From: Ampullaceana balthica
Lineage: Eukaryota > Mollusca > Gastropoda > Lymnaeidae
Direction: 5' to 3'
NCBI GenBank assembly: GCA_944989445.1
Contig: CALYLW010000281.1
Span: forward strand, 599,824 to 663,823
Length of the DNA stretch: 64,000 nt
Shown here one piece after another: positions 50,381 to 62,032 of this stretch. The first letter of the stretch is position 1; the number at the start of each line of letters is the position of its first letter. The notes under the pieces were generated by a model. It saw only the letters and a program-made list of their open reading frames with translations. It did no database searches and had not been told where the DNA came from. Both the position numbers and the translations under genes were made by a program.

Positions 50381-50500
50381 ATGGATATCCATCTATCCAT
50401 CCATCCATGCGTCCGTCCGTCCGTCTGTCTGCCCGCCTGTCTATCTATCTTTACGTCTTTCGGCTGGTCAGTCGGTTGGTCGGTATGTCTATTTGCATAT
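50381..50500. repeat. Mixed tetranucleotide repeat
   Basis: ATCC, GTCC, GTCT, TATC and GGTC-type tetranucleotides follow one another with drift, a decayed compound microsatellite. Confidence 0.85.
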
Positions 50501-50608
50501 TTATTTATCTATTTTCAATCTAATCTATATTTATTCTCTCTAATTCTATCGATCCCTCAGTTTACACCGGCTACTTGAGTCTAGACAGCCTAATGTTATA
50601 CCATAGAG

Positions 50609-52967
50609 CAGTGCTTCTCAAAGTGGTGGTACGCGGACCGATGCCGGTCCGTGGACCATCATCTGCCTGTCCGCAGAATTTATCAAGAAATGAAAAATAA
50701 TTATAATTATAATCCTTAAGTTTTCCCTTAAGTTGGAGAACCAATAATAGAATGTATAACATTGTCGACCCGTGTCGTTTAATATCAATATATTATATTA
50801 TAAGGATGACTTGAAGGAAGAGTATTTCTTTTCTACTTCATCACCAACTAATACAACTAATTCTGAAATATTCAAGGCCTTTCACGATTACATTGTTGGC
50901 TTAATGTCAGAAAGAATTTAAATATTGTGTTGTGTGTACGGATGGCGCTGCGGGCATGAATAGGTGGCGTTCACGAGAGTTGTAAACAAAATTAATGAAT
51001 TATCACCAGAGTGCAGGCTAACACTCTGTTTTATTCTACGTGAAAGTTTAGCCTCCAAGCAAATGTCAACAGAACTAAACAACGTGGACAGTGAAGTTGT
51101 AAACAATTGTGAACTATGTCGAGACAAATGCTTCAAATTCAAGATTATCTGCTGGATTATGTGACGAAATGTGTGCGGAACACAAACTTGCTGTATGCTG
51201 ATGTGCGTTGGTTGTCTCGAGACAAAGTACTGTCAAGAGTTTTTGAATTGCGAAGAGAGCTCGACCAGCTTCTACAGAAGGAATAAAACAACCCCGTAAA
51301 AACAAAGTTTTTGACTATAAATCCCTTATGTATGAGACATAACTAAAAGTATTGATTATGTTCAAAAGTGACAAACATTTACAGACTGAAACCGAAATTA
51401 TCTCCCCTGGCTTTAAAACTGGGGGAAGGGGAGGGGGTGTAGACATGGATGGGTGGCGTCAACGCGTTAACTCAACTCCAGGTGGTTTACCTGGTTTAAA
51501 CACGGTTTGTGTTCACCGGTGGCTGGCCTGAAGTCAAGTGACCCGTAAAATGTAAACGATAGCGACCGTTACATATAGTTCATATAGATAAACTAAACAT
51601 GCATTAATTTAATTACGGTACGTTCGATCGATCTGAAATTTTGATACGATGCATTGTTAGGTGACACCGGTCCGTGTGCCAAATTTCAGCTCGATGGCTT
51701 TACTGGAAGTGGGTCATTTTTGACTTTTGTTTTTCCGAGGGGGGGGGGCGGGCGGGCCCAAGACAGAGACGGCGGTGAAGTTAATATAAGGGATTTAAAA
51801 ATTCAGATTCGTCTCGACTATTTCGAAATGTAAATTGTACAAGTTGCCTTACTTCAATGATATCTTAGCCATTTGTAATAAGCTCAATATCTCCATGGAA
51901 GGAAGGGTTGCTTCATTATTTTACAATGGCAGACAAGATTGATTGACAGAACGAAAGCTAACAGCATGGAAGAGTCGAGAGTCAGCAGATTGTTTCGAAA
52001 TGTTTCACAATTTATCAACAACTATCGATAGTGCAGATGAACAGCTTGATGTTCCATCTTTAACAAAAGTCATCATTGAGCACTTGACATAATTATTTGA
52101 CAGTTTTGAGTTCTACTTTCCAACAGAAGATGACCCACGGAAAGGTAATGGATGATAATCAATCCATTTATTGCTTCGAAGGTTGACTTGTCTGTAACTG
52201 GAAGATAAATTGCTGGAGTTAGCTGCGGATGTAGGGTTAAAAATGAATTTCGGAACTTTGACCTCTCTGACATCCTTTTGGATTCACTTGCCGAAATTGC
52301 TCTCAAGGCTCCCTTTCCATTTCCTTCATCTTACCTATGTGGGACTGGTTTTTCAACAATGAGCCTTATCAAGGCAAAGTACAGGAACAGTATGGATGTT
52401 TGTTCTCTACTGCGAGTAGCATTGTCCTCAATCGAGACTAGACTTGATAAACTTGCAACAAATAAACAGGCTCACCTAATACGTTGCGTTACGTTAAACT
52501 TTGAGTATAAAGTTACTCATGTACTTCATTTAGTTACTATAATGTTTTTAAAAAATAAATATACATGACTTTTTATATTAAAATAAGTGTTCTCTTTAAT
52601 AAAACTTTGATTTAAATCGTGATATAAATTTATTAAGTTACTATCAACTTAAAAACAGTTGAAGGAAAAACGTTGAATGCCATTATCACTATCAGCACAT
52701 TGTTATACAAAATGAAGACGATCGTAAATCAGAATTAAGCAATCAAGGCTTAAGTTTATAATTTTTCAAAATTGTTCGATGACATGTAGCATAAAACACG
52801 TCGAATGTGTGCTTAATCTTGTGGGCTTTAGGCCATTTAGGGGCTCCTTTTGCTATCACGTCAGTACAGGGAAAATCCCGTAAGTACGGGAAAATAGTGC
52901 ACGGTCCGTGGCGCAATGGAAAAAATTCCTGCCGGTCCGTCATTCGAAAAAGTTTGAGAAGCACTGC
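50609..52967 (+). mobile_element. Decayed hAT transposon (ZBED5-like transposase), 2359 bp
   Basis: Ends CAGTGCTTCTCAAAG and GTTTGAGAAGCACTG are flanked by CCATAGAG and CCTTAGAG (7 of 8 bases). Plus-strand frames keep RVVNKINELSPECRLTLCFI (about 50975), DVRWLSRDKVLSRVFELREE (about 51200-51265) and the C-terminal dimerisation segment YLCGTGFSTMSLIKAKYRNS (about 52335-52395). These are hallmarks of ZBED5/FAM200-like hAT transposases. Frameshifts, stops and an inserted dispersed repeat (51585-51745) mean it is dead. Confidence 0.9.
51585..51745 (-). repeat. Dispersed repeat family, copy 2 (inverted), inside the hAT element
   Basis: The reverse strand reads GACCCACTTCC, GAGCTGAAATTTGGCA, ACAATGCATCGTATCAAAAT, TTCAGATCGATCGAACGTAC and CGTAATTAAATTAATG. 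These words match 22362-22445 and 54060-54205 in the same order. It was inserted into the hAT element after that transposon arrived. Confidence 0.75.
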
Positions 52968-52975
52968 CTTAGAGT

Positions 52976-53504
52976 ACAAAAGCTATATAGTTAGTGACCA
53001 AACCAATACAGAGAAACGTAGACTGCTCACAGCAACAGACATGTGGCGGCCCAGCAAATATGATGAGAGTGGTCATCGTCGATCACGACGGACGAACAAC
53101 AACACAGCAACAGACGTTGAAACAACCTTCAAACAGTAAGCACCAAACGTTAGAAGACAAAGTCACCAAACACTTCCTCACGTTGGCTCGGGTCCTAAGG
53201 TCTATCCCCGCATCTAGATATGAATGAAATCTATAATAGCGACATAATCATCTCAGATTAAGATGATGGATTCTTCCACTCCCTTGGATTATAACACGAT
53301 CCATGTGAGCCACGCCCCATAACGTGATTGACAAGGAGGCGTGTTAGAATGACAGGAAATGAATCGCTGTTCAGATCCCGTTGTCTGACGTGGTCAGTAA
53401 GAGATGGGAGCTTGAATACAGGGATTGGGGTTTTCTGAACACTGGCTTTTAATTTAAGTTTTTGTTATGGTGACGTGATACAGTTATTTAACGTAAAGTT
53501 AGCT
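52976..53504. other. Intron 5 unique sequence
   Basis: Overlapping short plus-strand frames around 52994-53227 show no known domain. Confidence 0.45.
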
Positions 53505-53880
53505 AAGTGCTGTTTGGCTCACATTGGCTCATTTTGCTTCAGTTGTCCTCAGCTTGAAGCACGCTGCTTCAAGGTGGCTCATTTTTCCTAATGTTGACTC
53601 ATGTTTTCGCATGTTGGCTCGTGTTTCGTCATATTTTCTAAAGTTGTCTCTTGTTTGTTCGTGTTGCCTCATGTTTCCTCATTTTGGCCCGTGTTGGCTC
53701 ATTTTTCCTAATGTTACTCATTTTTCCACATGATGGCTCACGTTGGCTCATTCCACCTCATATTGGCTCTTATTGGTTCATGCCTCATGTGGGCTCATGC
53801 CGCCTCATGCCGCCTCATGTTTCCTTATGTTGGCTCATGCCGCCTCATGTTTCCTTCATGCCGCCTCATGCCGCCTCTAT
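53505..53880. repeat. Degenerate short minisatellite of TTGGCTCAT and CCGCCTCATG words
   Basis: Units of about 10-15 bp such as TGTTGGCTCAT, GTTTCCTCAT and GCCGCCTCAT vary in length and sequence. The array is older than its neighbours. Confidence 0.85.
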
Positions 53881-54059
53881 TTGGTAAATGTAGTTTGATT
53901 TGTTTTAAAATGATATCGTTGGACTCGGAGCATCCTTTTTGTGCCTTTGTGACCTTAATTTAATGTAATTTTAAATCCTTTATATTAACTCGTGGCGTCT
54001 GCTTGATTGCTTGATGCCTTGCTCGATTGTTTGTTTGCCGAAAAAAACGTTGGATCGAT
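53881..54059. other. Intron 5 unique sequence
   Basis: Nothing recognised. Confidence 0.5.
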
Positions 54060-54205
54060 TTTAACCCACTTCCTCGTATGCTAGCTAGCTGAAATTTTGC
54101 AGGCAGACTCGCACCGACGATAAAAATGATGTAGAAAAATTTCAGATCGATCGAATATACCGTAATTAAATTAATGAATTTTTAGATTATCTCTATTCAT
54201 CTCTA
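54060..54205 (+). repeat. Dispersed repeat family, copy 3
   Basis: AACCCACTTCC, TAGCTGAAATTTTGCAGGCA, TTCAGATCGATCGAATATAC and CGTAATTAAATTAATG in the same order as copy 2. A further partial word, GAGCTGAAATTTAGCAGGCA, occurs at about 54429. Confidence 0.75.
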
Positions 54206-56194
54206 TGTAGCATGGTAATTTTTGTGCTAGAGTGTCGCGTTGAGTATTATATTGAACAACCTTTTTAATACTTTCCTGTCGCGCGGTGTGGTGCGTATTA
54301 TATTGACGATACTTTATTTTAAATATGTTCCTGATCTGTAAATGTAAATGCTAGTAATTGCTAGTCTGTCTCGCGGTACGCTTTATACTAAATATGTTTT
54401 TATAACCCTTTTCCCGTGATCAAAGTGAGCTGAAATTTAGCAGGCAGACTGTAGTAGTTTTTTTTTAAAAACTATAAATTCTTTATATATAAGACATAAC
54501 TACAATTTTGGATTTTTTGATTGTCGTGCGCAACATATTATAATGAACATACTTTTAGATATGTCTCGTAAATAAAGGATTTATAGTATAAAAAAACTTT
54601 GTTTTTTATGGGTTTTTTATTTGTTCATTTCGTTTATTTCAATGACGTGTGTTTTCGTAACTAAGTTCAGGTTTTAAAAGTATAAGATTTTTCTAAGTTA
54701 CCTAATAACGATTTTTTTCCTGAAATTAAAGGAATTCTTATTTAAAACTGCTAATTTACAACCCTCTCTTCTTAATTACACCTGATCCGAACTTTGTTGT
54801 GTGGTCTCATTTTATGTATAACAAAATAAAATGGCTCCGCCGTATCACCTTTATTTCTGGCACACAAACAAACACAAACACGATTTATCAAAACTATAAC
54901 ACTCGATAATGTATTCAGCCTATATTGTCCCCCCCCCTTTTTTCCACTGGTTTTTCTTACTCTTATGTTTCCTTCCATCAAAACACGTCTTTTAGTTGCC
55001 ATATCGATAATTGGGGGGAGAACACAATCTTAGCCCAGAGAGATGAAACCATTTCCCTCTCGCTGGGCGGACGATGGAAGCAGGTGTCCCTCTCATTCAG
55101 TCGTCTGCAAACAGCTGATAAACAAAATCTCAGTTCTGCGGTGCCAAGCACGACCCAGCAACGACCTTCGATATCGTGGACCTCCTCCACAACTAAGTCG
55201 TGAGTCAATGGCCGGTGGTCAGCCAATTAGCTCATCCTCATCGCCTTCAGATGAGACACGTATCTGCCCGGTGCTTTAGCAGGACAATCCAAGGGGAATC
55301 ACTCAGAGACATGGAGCTCGTGTTAATTGAAATCGTCCTTGTTGGCGAGAGTATGCTGGGAAAGGGGACAGGGTGAGGAAGCTATTTGAAACTGATTGTC
55401 AATGTTACCAACCATTTTTTTTCCCTTCTACTTGTTGACTCAAAAAAATTTGCGATGGTTTACTTCGGATATTTTTCATTCCAATTTTTTTTTAAAGGAA
55501 GGCTTGCTCGTTTCCAGAACTTTATCTCAAAGACTTCATTTTCAGAATTCAATCCGTTGACAGTTGATCAAAATCCCTCCATGTCCGCCGAAGTTAGGAT
55601 TATACTGGACCTGTCCGGCCGTATTAAATCTCGTGGATTTAAATATTGTGTCATTGTGAATGGCACAGCACGAGATCTCGCGTGAAATTAAAAACGACAC
55701 AATCGAACGGTTCACGGTCGGAAATTCCCGCACAATCTGAGTATTGCGTTACGTGCTATGTCATAAATTGGCGGGCTGCTATTTCCAGACGTGCACGTCG
55801 CTTGTTTGTAAGCCTCATCTGCCCATGTTTGTCCGTTACAACACCGGACAGCACACACACAAATATATTAAGGACAAGTTGCCAGAGTTTTCTGCTGAAT
55901 TTTGAGCTTTTCAAATCGAAAGCATAGGTGGAATATTGAAGGTAGAGAAAAAACAATAACTTAAAGACAAACGAAATAATGTTTTTGTTTTCGGTAGTTC
56001 ACATAGTTTTATGTGACGCTATTTACCACATTCTTTACCTTTGCCAATGGAATATAACTGACACTGGATATATTACATCACATAATTAGATATGTCAGGC
56101 ACCAGAGATCAAGATTGACATTTACCAATAGACCAAGATATTGTTTTCGTAGATCATCCACCTCTACCCAGAATCACAAAAATCCCTTTAGATC
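54206..56194. other. Intron 5 unique sequence with a small inverted repeat
   Basis: AACTATAAATTCTTTATATA (54469 on) pairs loosely with AAATAAAGGATTTATAGTAT (54572 on), an inverted repeat of about 130 bp that could be a MITE. Words from it also occur at about 51310. A GC-richer patch at 55030-55280 has overlapping open frames, but no domain or splice context that I can defend. Confidence 0.4.
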
Positions 56195-56590
56195 GTTTGA
56201 TGCGCCAAGGTTACACTCTTGAACTTGAACTTGAACTATCCCGTAACCCGTCGTTGGGGCACCATCTTGAACTGGACAATATCTCACGCCATTTGTCCCG
56301 GTCCTGTGCTGCCTTATGGGAGTCGCTGGATGACAGGCCGGTCCACTCTTTGATATCGTCCTCCTATCTCTTCCTTTGTCTGCCTCTTTTTCTTCCTCAC
56401 TGGACTGTGCCTTGCATTATAGTCTTTGCGAGACCTCCAGATCTTCCCAAGTGTCCGTACCATCGTAGTTTCCTCTTCTTAATTGAGTTGAGAAGGTCAT
56501 CGTAGGGGCCAATGACAGCACTTATTTTGTTGCGGACTGCTTCGTTTGTGACGTGCGCTGTGTAGGAGATGTTCAGTATCTTTCGGAAAC
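56195..56590 (-). pseudogene. LINE reverse-transcriptase C-terminal fragment, minus strand
   Basis: The reverse strand reads RCFRKILNISY, NKISAVIGPYDDLLNSIKKR, RWYGHLGRSGGLAKTIMQGT and then, after a stop, GRQRKRWEDDIKEWTG. This is the conserved tail of a second, different non-LTR retrotransposon family from the one at 34680-36119. Stops and shifts show decay. The left end has a CTTGAA run (56217-56235), which may be its simple-repeat tail. Confidence 0.85.
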
Positions 56591-56675
56591 ATCTCTGTAA
56601 TGTTGTAAATATTCAATTTGATTTTACCCCCTCCAAATAAAATAAATTTGTTAACTATCCAAAAAATCTCTGTAA

Positions 56676-57005
56676 ACTGTACATCAGTCACCATGAAATG
56701 TACACCAGTCACAATTAAATTCACACCAGTCACCATGAAATATACACCAGTCACAATTAAATGTACACCAGTCACAATTAAATGTACACCAGTTACAATT
56801 AAATGTAAACCAGTCACCATGAAATGTACACAAGTCACAATTAAATGTACACCAGTCACAATTAAATGTACACCAGTCACTTATATTAAATGTACACAGT
56901 CACAATTAAATGTACACCAGTCACAATTAAATATACACCAGTCACCACGGCATGTACACCAATCACCTTGAAATGTACACCTATCACCATAAAATGTACA
57001 CCATC
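56676..57005. repeat. 21-bp minisatellite, about 16 copies
   Basis: Units of CACCAGTCACAATTAAATGTA alternate with CACCAGTCACCATGAAATGTA. The sub-types are interspersed, and irregular units occur at 56880-56900. Confidence 0.93.
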
Positions 57006-57206
57006 ACAGTTTTGTTCATGCCCCCATCCACTCACACGTCGCTACTAATCGTGTGATAATTGTTGTTTGATGTTAGTCACACGGCAAGTTCCGTGCTCGT
57101 AGCTTCCTTTATTTTATAATTGACTTTAGTGACCTTGACAAATCCGTCTTTCAATTTCTCTATGTGTCCGGGTAAATATTTACCAACTTCCCGTTTTTAA
57201 ACGTTG

Positions 57207-57476
57207 CACACATCTATCTTACGTGACAAAAATATTGCACACATTTATCTTACGTGACAAAAATATTGCACACATCTATCTTACATGACAAAAATATTGC
57301 ACACATCTATCTTACGTGACAAAAATATTGCACACATCTATCTTAAATGACAAAAATATTGCACACATCTATCTTACATGACAAAAATATTGCACACATC
57401 TATCTTACATGACAAAAATATTGCACACATCTATCTTACATGACAAAAATATTGCACACATCTATCTTCTGTGGCA
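57207..57476. repeat. 31-bp minisatellite, about 9 copies
   Basis: Units of CAAAAATATTGCACACATCT-ATCTTACATGA, very uniform. Confidence 0.95.
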
Positions 57477-57727
57477 CAAATTTCACGATTGGTGGAAGGA
57501 CGATTGAAAATAAAAAAATTTTAAACAATTTAGAAATAATTTTTTTTTAAAATGTACTAAAACTCAGATAATAATAGAGTAGTTTATTATGTGAGTGGTA
57601 TAAATACAATTAGTGGTGAAAAGAAAGAATGTCACATGAAGTAGGTGACTGTGAGCATAAACTTATTTTGGGCTGTCTAGAGTCTAGAGAATACTGTCAC
57701 TAACGTGCTCTTAGAAAAAATAATGTA
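57477..57727. other. Intron 5 unique sequence
   Basis: Nothing recognised. Confidence 0.5.
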
Positions 57728-57893
57728 TAATCATAATCAAATAATCATTATTTAAATATAATCAAATAATCATTATTTAAATATAATCAAATAATCATTA
57801 TTCAAATATAATCAAATAATCATTATTTAAATATAATCAAATAATCATTATTCAAATATAATCAAATAATCATTATTTAAATATTATCAAATC
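57728..57893. repeat. 25-bp AT-only array, about 6-7 copies
   Basis: Units of AATCAAATAATCATTATTTA-AATAT with one ATTCAAAT variant. Confidence 0.94.
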
Positions 57894-58589
57894 ATCATTT
57901 AATCATCAAGACTACACTTTTTTTCGCCTTTCACTTTAACTTAATTGGTTTGTATAATATATTAATCTCATCCCCAGTGCAGTTCACCGCACCCCTAAAC
58001 AACTATCCAACATCACCCCTCCCCACACACTCACACACTCCCCACACACACTCGCCCCACCCACACACACACGTTCTGTCAATATTTCTTATTGCTACAA
58101 CTGAGATGATATTGTAGTTCATATCAATTTGCAGGGTAGCAGGCCCGTGTGTTGGCGCTACATCCACAAATACCTCGACGAGTGGTGCTGCCGCCAAAAC
58201 ACTCGTTGACGTAAATCGCATCGGCCTCCCCCGGGGCGCGCCCGTCCCATCACATGTCTGCATGCAACGTGACATCCCGGGTGTGGATGTTTGTCGGCAC
58301 CATCACAATTAAGCCACTCCGCGAGACTTCAGCGAGAAACAAGAAAACAATGGACGCACCTCATCAATTCTACCAAACATTTCGTCCTTGCAAGCGGTGA
58401 CCCCCGTGACCCCCATGACCCTTGTGACCCCCGTGACCTTGTCTGACCACACCACCACCGCTGCCCGCACTATCTTATTGCTATCCAGACGGGCCCGTGC
58501 ATTTAAATAAGGAACTCGGTCGATATTGTGATATAATATACACCAATACTGGTTGTTTGGGAGAACACATTTGTTTAGAACTGATGTCT
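57894..58589. other. Intron 5 sequence with CA-rich tract and GC-rich patch
   Basis: CA-rich at 58015-58075. At 58103-58131 a single GATATTGTAGTTCATATCAA word matches the unit of the array at 58866. The patch 58135-58260 is GC-rich and reads CWRYIHKYLDEWCCR on plus, but has no donor or homology I can name. GTGACCCC words repeat at 58400-58440. Confidence 0.45.
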
Positions 58590-58660
58590 TTGACGTCACA
58601 GCGCTCATGTGACATCATTGCATCCATGTGACGTCACGGCGTTCATGTGACGTCACAGGC
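58590..58660. promoter_or_regulatory. Cluster of three TGACGTCA (CRE-type) palindromes
   Basis: TGACGTCA occurs at about 58591, 58629 and 58650, in loose 20-40-bp repeats of CATGTGACGTCAC(A/G)GCG, with one decayed TGACATCA. This octamer is the full cAMP response element bound by CREB/ATF factors. Repeat expansion could have produced it, and its place deep in an intron makes function uncertain. Confidence 0.4.
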
Positions 58661-58865
58661 ACTCAGTCCCGTCATCCAGAAACAAACCAGTTACTTTAAG
58701 GCTTCATGCAGAGAATGTAGAACATGAGGTAGCAACTAGCAACCGAACTAACATCAGAAGATGATTCGCTCTGAAAACTGTTTTACAACATGATATGACA
58801 GACCATCGTCGGCTTATTGTATTGACCAGAGATAGGACTTTGACACGGTGATGCGGTGACCTTCA
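58661..58865. other. Intron 5 unique sequence
   Basis: Nothing recognised. Confidence 0.5.
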
Positions 58866-59142
58866 AAGTACAAGACGATATTGTAGTTCATATCAATGCG
58901 ATGTTGTGTTTCATATCAAGACGATATTGTAGTTCATATCAATGCGATGTTGTGTTCATATCAAGACGATATTGTAGTTCATATCAATGCGATGGTGTCA
59001 GACGATATTGTAGTTCATATCAATGCGATGTTGTGTTTCATATCAAGACGATATTGTAGTTCATATCAATGCGATGTTGTGTTCATATCAAGACGATATT
59101 GTAGTTCATATCAATGCGATGGTGTGTTTCATATCAAGACGT
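58866..59142. repeat. About 45-bp array with length variants, 6 copies
   Basis: Units of AGACGATATTGTAGTTCATA, TCAATGCGATGTTGTG and TTTCATATCA. A three-unit block (including a short unit with GGTGTCAG) is copied once. Confidence 0.93.
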
Positions 59143-59737
59143 CCTCACGGAACAAACATCAAGTTCTGCATTCATTTGCGGATCTGTGAACATGAAGAAA
59201 AAAATTTTGTTAATCATTCGTGGATGTAAATAAAATGTCTTCACCAAACACTGAGGATCGAATCTACCACGTAATCGAATACAACACTCTGTTATTTGTA
59301 ATCCTGATCTTTCACACAGATCCCCCCTCTCCTCCTTTTTTTCCATTAAACAATCCGTTAAAGGATCTAATCTTATTTTGATTCATTTTCTTGTCTCAGT
59401 TGATATTTACATTTTTATACATTTTTTATTTATTTTCCTTTTCATGTGTGTGTTTGTATGCTTGTGTGTAAGGTTTGGATATTAAGATAGAAACAGTAGT
59501 TAATGCAAAATGGGATCTAGGAATCTCGATGCAATCTACGCTTAGTAAGTCTCCATTGTAACCAAACCAGGTGTTTATAAAAAACGTTGATCATAGGGGA
59601 AAGAACTCCTTAAAGCACGACGCGTTATCTCGGCAGCATCTTCAATCATCGAAAGGAGTGGTGTCGGGGAAGGGAGGGGGGATAAGTACATTGTTATTTT
59701 TCATCAAATGTTTTCAACAAAACTACACTTGGCATTG
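59143..59737. other. Intron 5 unique sequence
   Basis: No exon or transposon recognised. Confidence 0.5.
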
Positions 59738-60070
59738 ATGTACTGATCATAACAGTACAACTTAACTGATCATAACAGTACAACTTAACTGATCATAACA
59801 GTACAACTTAACTGATCATAACAGTACAACTTAACTGATCATAATGGTACAACTTAACTGATCATAACGGTACAACTTAACTGATCATAACGGTACAAAT
59901 TAACTGATCAAAGTACAACTTAACTGATCATAACAGTACAACTTAACTGATCACAGTACAGATTAACTGATCATAACAGTACAAATTAACTGATCATAAC
60001 AGTACAAACTTAACTGATCATAACAGTACAACTTAATGATCATAACAGTACATTACTTAACTTATCACAT
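59738..60070. repeat. 23-bp minisatellite, about 14 copies
   Basis: Units of CTGATCATAACAGTACAACT-TAA with shortened units (TGATCACAGTACA) to the right. Confidence 0.94.
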
Positions 60071-60228
60071 AACATTTTAACTGATCACAGTACTTCTTAA
60101 CAGACACATTTTGATTCACATGTTCTTTTTGCTAATTTTTAACCCCAATAAACTTGAATTGACCCAGTTGGTCATTGTTGATGTGACTTGACCTAATTTC
60201 TCATTGTCCCGTAAATTCTCATCCCCAG

Positions 60229-60309
60229 ATCATGTTACAAGAGTTCAACGCGAAGAACGCACAGTTCCGTATCTTACCGCAGTACAAGGTTAAATCAGAG
60301 GGCGAAGTG
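60229..60309 (+). CDS. IP3 receptor-like exon 6
   Basis: Acceptor AATTCTCATCCCCAG|ATC, phase 0, 27 codons reading IMLQEFNAKNAQFRILPQYK then VKSEGEV, ending GTG|GTAAGT. It aligns with the conserved strand series of IP3 receptors in which a (W/Q)F-(Y/R)I-xPxYK-(L/V) segment is followed by GD/GE-(V). The last 25 bases and the donor are the seed of the array that follows. Confidence 0.9.
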
Positions 60310-61508
60310 GTAAGTGGCATAGATTCAAGGTTATATCAGAGGGCGAAGTGGTAAGTGGCATAGTTCAAGGTTATATCAGAGGGCAAAGTGGTAAGTGGCA
60401 TAGTTCAAGGTTAAATCAGCGGGCGAAGTGGTAAGTGGCATAGTTCAAGGTTAAATCAGCGGGCGAAGTGGTAAGTGGCATAGTTCAAGGTTATATCAGA
60501 GGGCGAAGTGGTAAGTGGCATAGTTCAAGGTTAAATCAGAGGGCGAAGTGGTAAGTGGCATAGTTCAAGGTTAAATCAGCGGGCGAAGGGGTAAGTGGCA
60601 TAGTTCAAGGTTAAATCAGCGGGCGAAGGGGTAAGTGGCATAGTTCAAGGTTATATCAGAGGGCGAAGGGGTAAGTGGCATAGTTCAAGGTTATATCAGA
60701 GGGTGAAGTGGTAAGTGCCATAGTTCAAGGTTATATCAGAGGGCGAAGTGTTAAGTGCCATAGTTCAAGGTTATATCAGAGGGCGAAGTGTTAAGTGCCA
60801 TAGTTCAAGGTTATATCAGAGGGCGAAGTGTTAAGTGCCATAGTTCAAGGTTATATCAGAGGGCGAAGTGTTAAGTGCCATAGTTCAAGGTTATATCAGA
60901 GGGCGAAGTGGTAAGTGGCATAGTTCAAGGTTATATCAGAGGGCGAAGTGGTAAGTGGCATAGTTCAAGGTTAAATCAGAGGGCGAAGTGGTAAGTGGCA
61001 TAGTTCAAGGTTATATCAGAGGGCGAAGTGGTAAGTGGCATAGTTCAAGGTTAAATCAGAGGGCGAAGTGGTAAGTGGCATAGTTCAAGGTTATATCAGA
61101 GGGCGAAGTGGTAAGTGGCATAGTTCAAGGTTAAATCAGAGGGCGAAGTGGTAAGTGGGCATAGTTCAAGGTTATATCAGAGGGCAAAGTGGTAAGTGGC
61201 ATAGTTCAAGGTTAAATCAGAGGGCGAAGTGGTAAGGGGCATAGTTCAAGGTTATATCAGAGGGCAAAGTGGTAAGTTGCATAGTTCAAGGTTATATCAG
61301 AGGGCGAAAGTGGTAAGTGGCATAGTTCAAGGTTATATCAGAGGGCGAAGTGTGTAAGTGATCATAGTTCAAGGTTAAATCATAGGGCTGAAGTGGTAAG
61401 TGGCATAGTTCAATGTTAAATCAGAGGGCGAAGGGGTAAGTGCCATAGTTCAAGGTTAAATCAGCGGGCGAAGGGGTAAGTGGCATAGTTCAAGGTTATA
61501 TCAGAGAG
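60285..61508 (+). repeat. 40-bp array seeded on the exon 6 end and donor, about 30 copies
   Basis: Every unit contains the last 25 coding bases (CAAGGTTAAATCAGAGGGCG-AAGTG or near variants) followed by GTAAGTGGCATAGTT. The second donor lies at 60350/60351, 41 bases after the real one; later ones follow every 40. Most units keep GAAGTG|GTAAGT. Some carry GAAGGG|GTAAGT, and a run at about 60725-60870 has GAAGTGTTAAGT with the GT lost. Reading on from exon 6 meets a stop within the array, so late donors would shift frame or truncate. Confidence 0.97.
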
Positions 61509-61832
61509 TTGATAACAGAGTAACAAGTTACATGTTTGCCTTGAATCTTGACAGTCTCCTGCTTGATTGCATTGCAAACATTGAACAAGTTATTTGTTCC
61601 TATCAGACTCTGACAAGGAGCACGCATTTTAATGAATGATTCTAGGCCCACTTAACTCTGTGAATTTTTACTTACACAAAACACAAATGTAGAACCAATG
61701 ACAAATCTAAAAGAAATGAAAAGATGAATACATAATTGTGGAGATTTGCCCCGTAATACATTGTAGAAGTATATCTAAATTAGGTCAAAGCAACAAACAC
61801 AATCAAAACTTTCAAACTCCCCGCACACGCTT
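61509..61832. other. Intron 6 unique sequence
   Basis: Nothing recognised. Confidence 0.55.
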
Positions 61833-61934
61833 GTAATAGATGGAATATCCCTTTGTTCTATGACATGTAATAGATGGAATATCCCTTTGTTCTATGACAT
61901 GTAATAGATGGAATATCTCTTTGTTCTATAACAG
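61833..61934 (+). repeat. 34-bp unit, 3 copies, ending at the exon 7 acceptor
   Basis: TGTAATAGATGGAATATCCC followed by TTTGTTCTATGACA is repeated. The last copy reads TTTGTTCTATAACAG and supplies the real acceptor, while the first two have CTATGACATG and lack the AG. The polypyrimidine tract is thus triplicated. Confidence 0.93.
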
Positions 61935-62032
61935 GTCCAGATATATGATCAGATCATATTCGAGAGTATCAAATCTCCCGGTCACTTCTTCCACGCAAGC
62001 ACTGGCTTCCAGATTGACCACTTCACTTTTGG
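61935..62032 (+). CDS. IP3 receptor-like exon 7
   Basis: The 32 codons plus two bases read VQIYDQIIFESIKSPGHFFH then ASTGFQIDHFTF, ending TTTTGG|GTAAGT. It corresponds to the IGD(x)VV(x)GD(x)V-LNP(x)(x)(x)(x)(x)LHAS strands of IP3 receptors: (V)VQI-YDQIIFES-IKSPGHFFHAS. The splice phase (2) fits exon 8. Confidence 0.9.

Noticed and set aside
58135..58210. GC-rich segment reading CWRYIHKYLDEWCCR as an exon
   Set aside because: Exons 5 and 6 already join without a gap in the family alignment, and no good donor follows.
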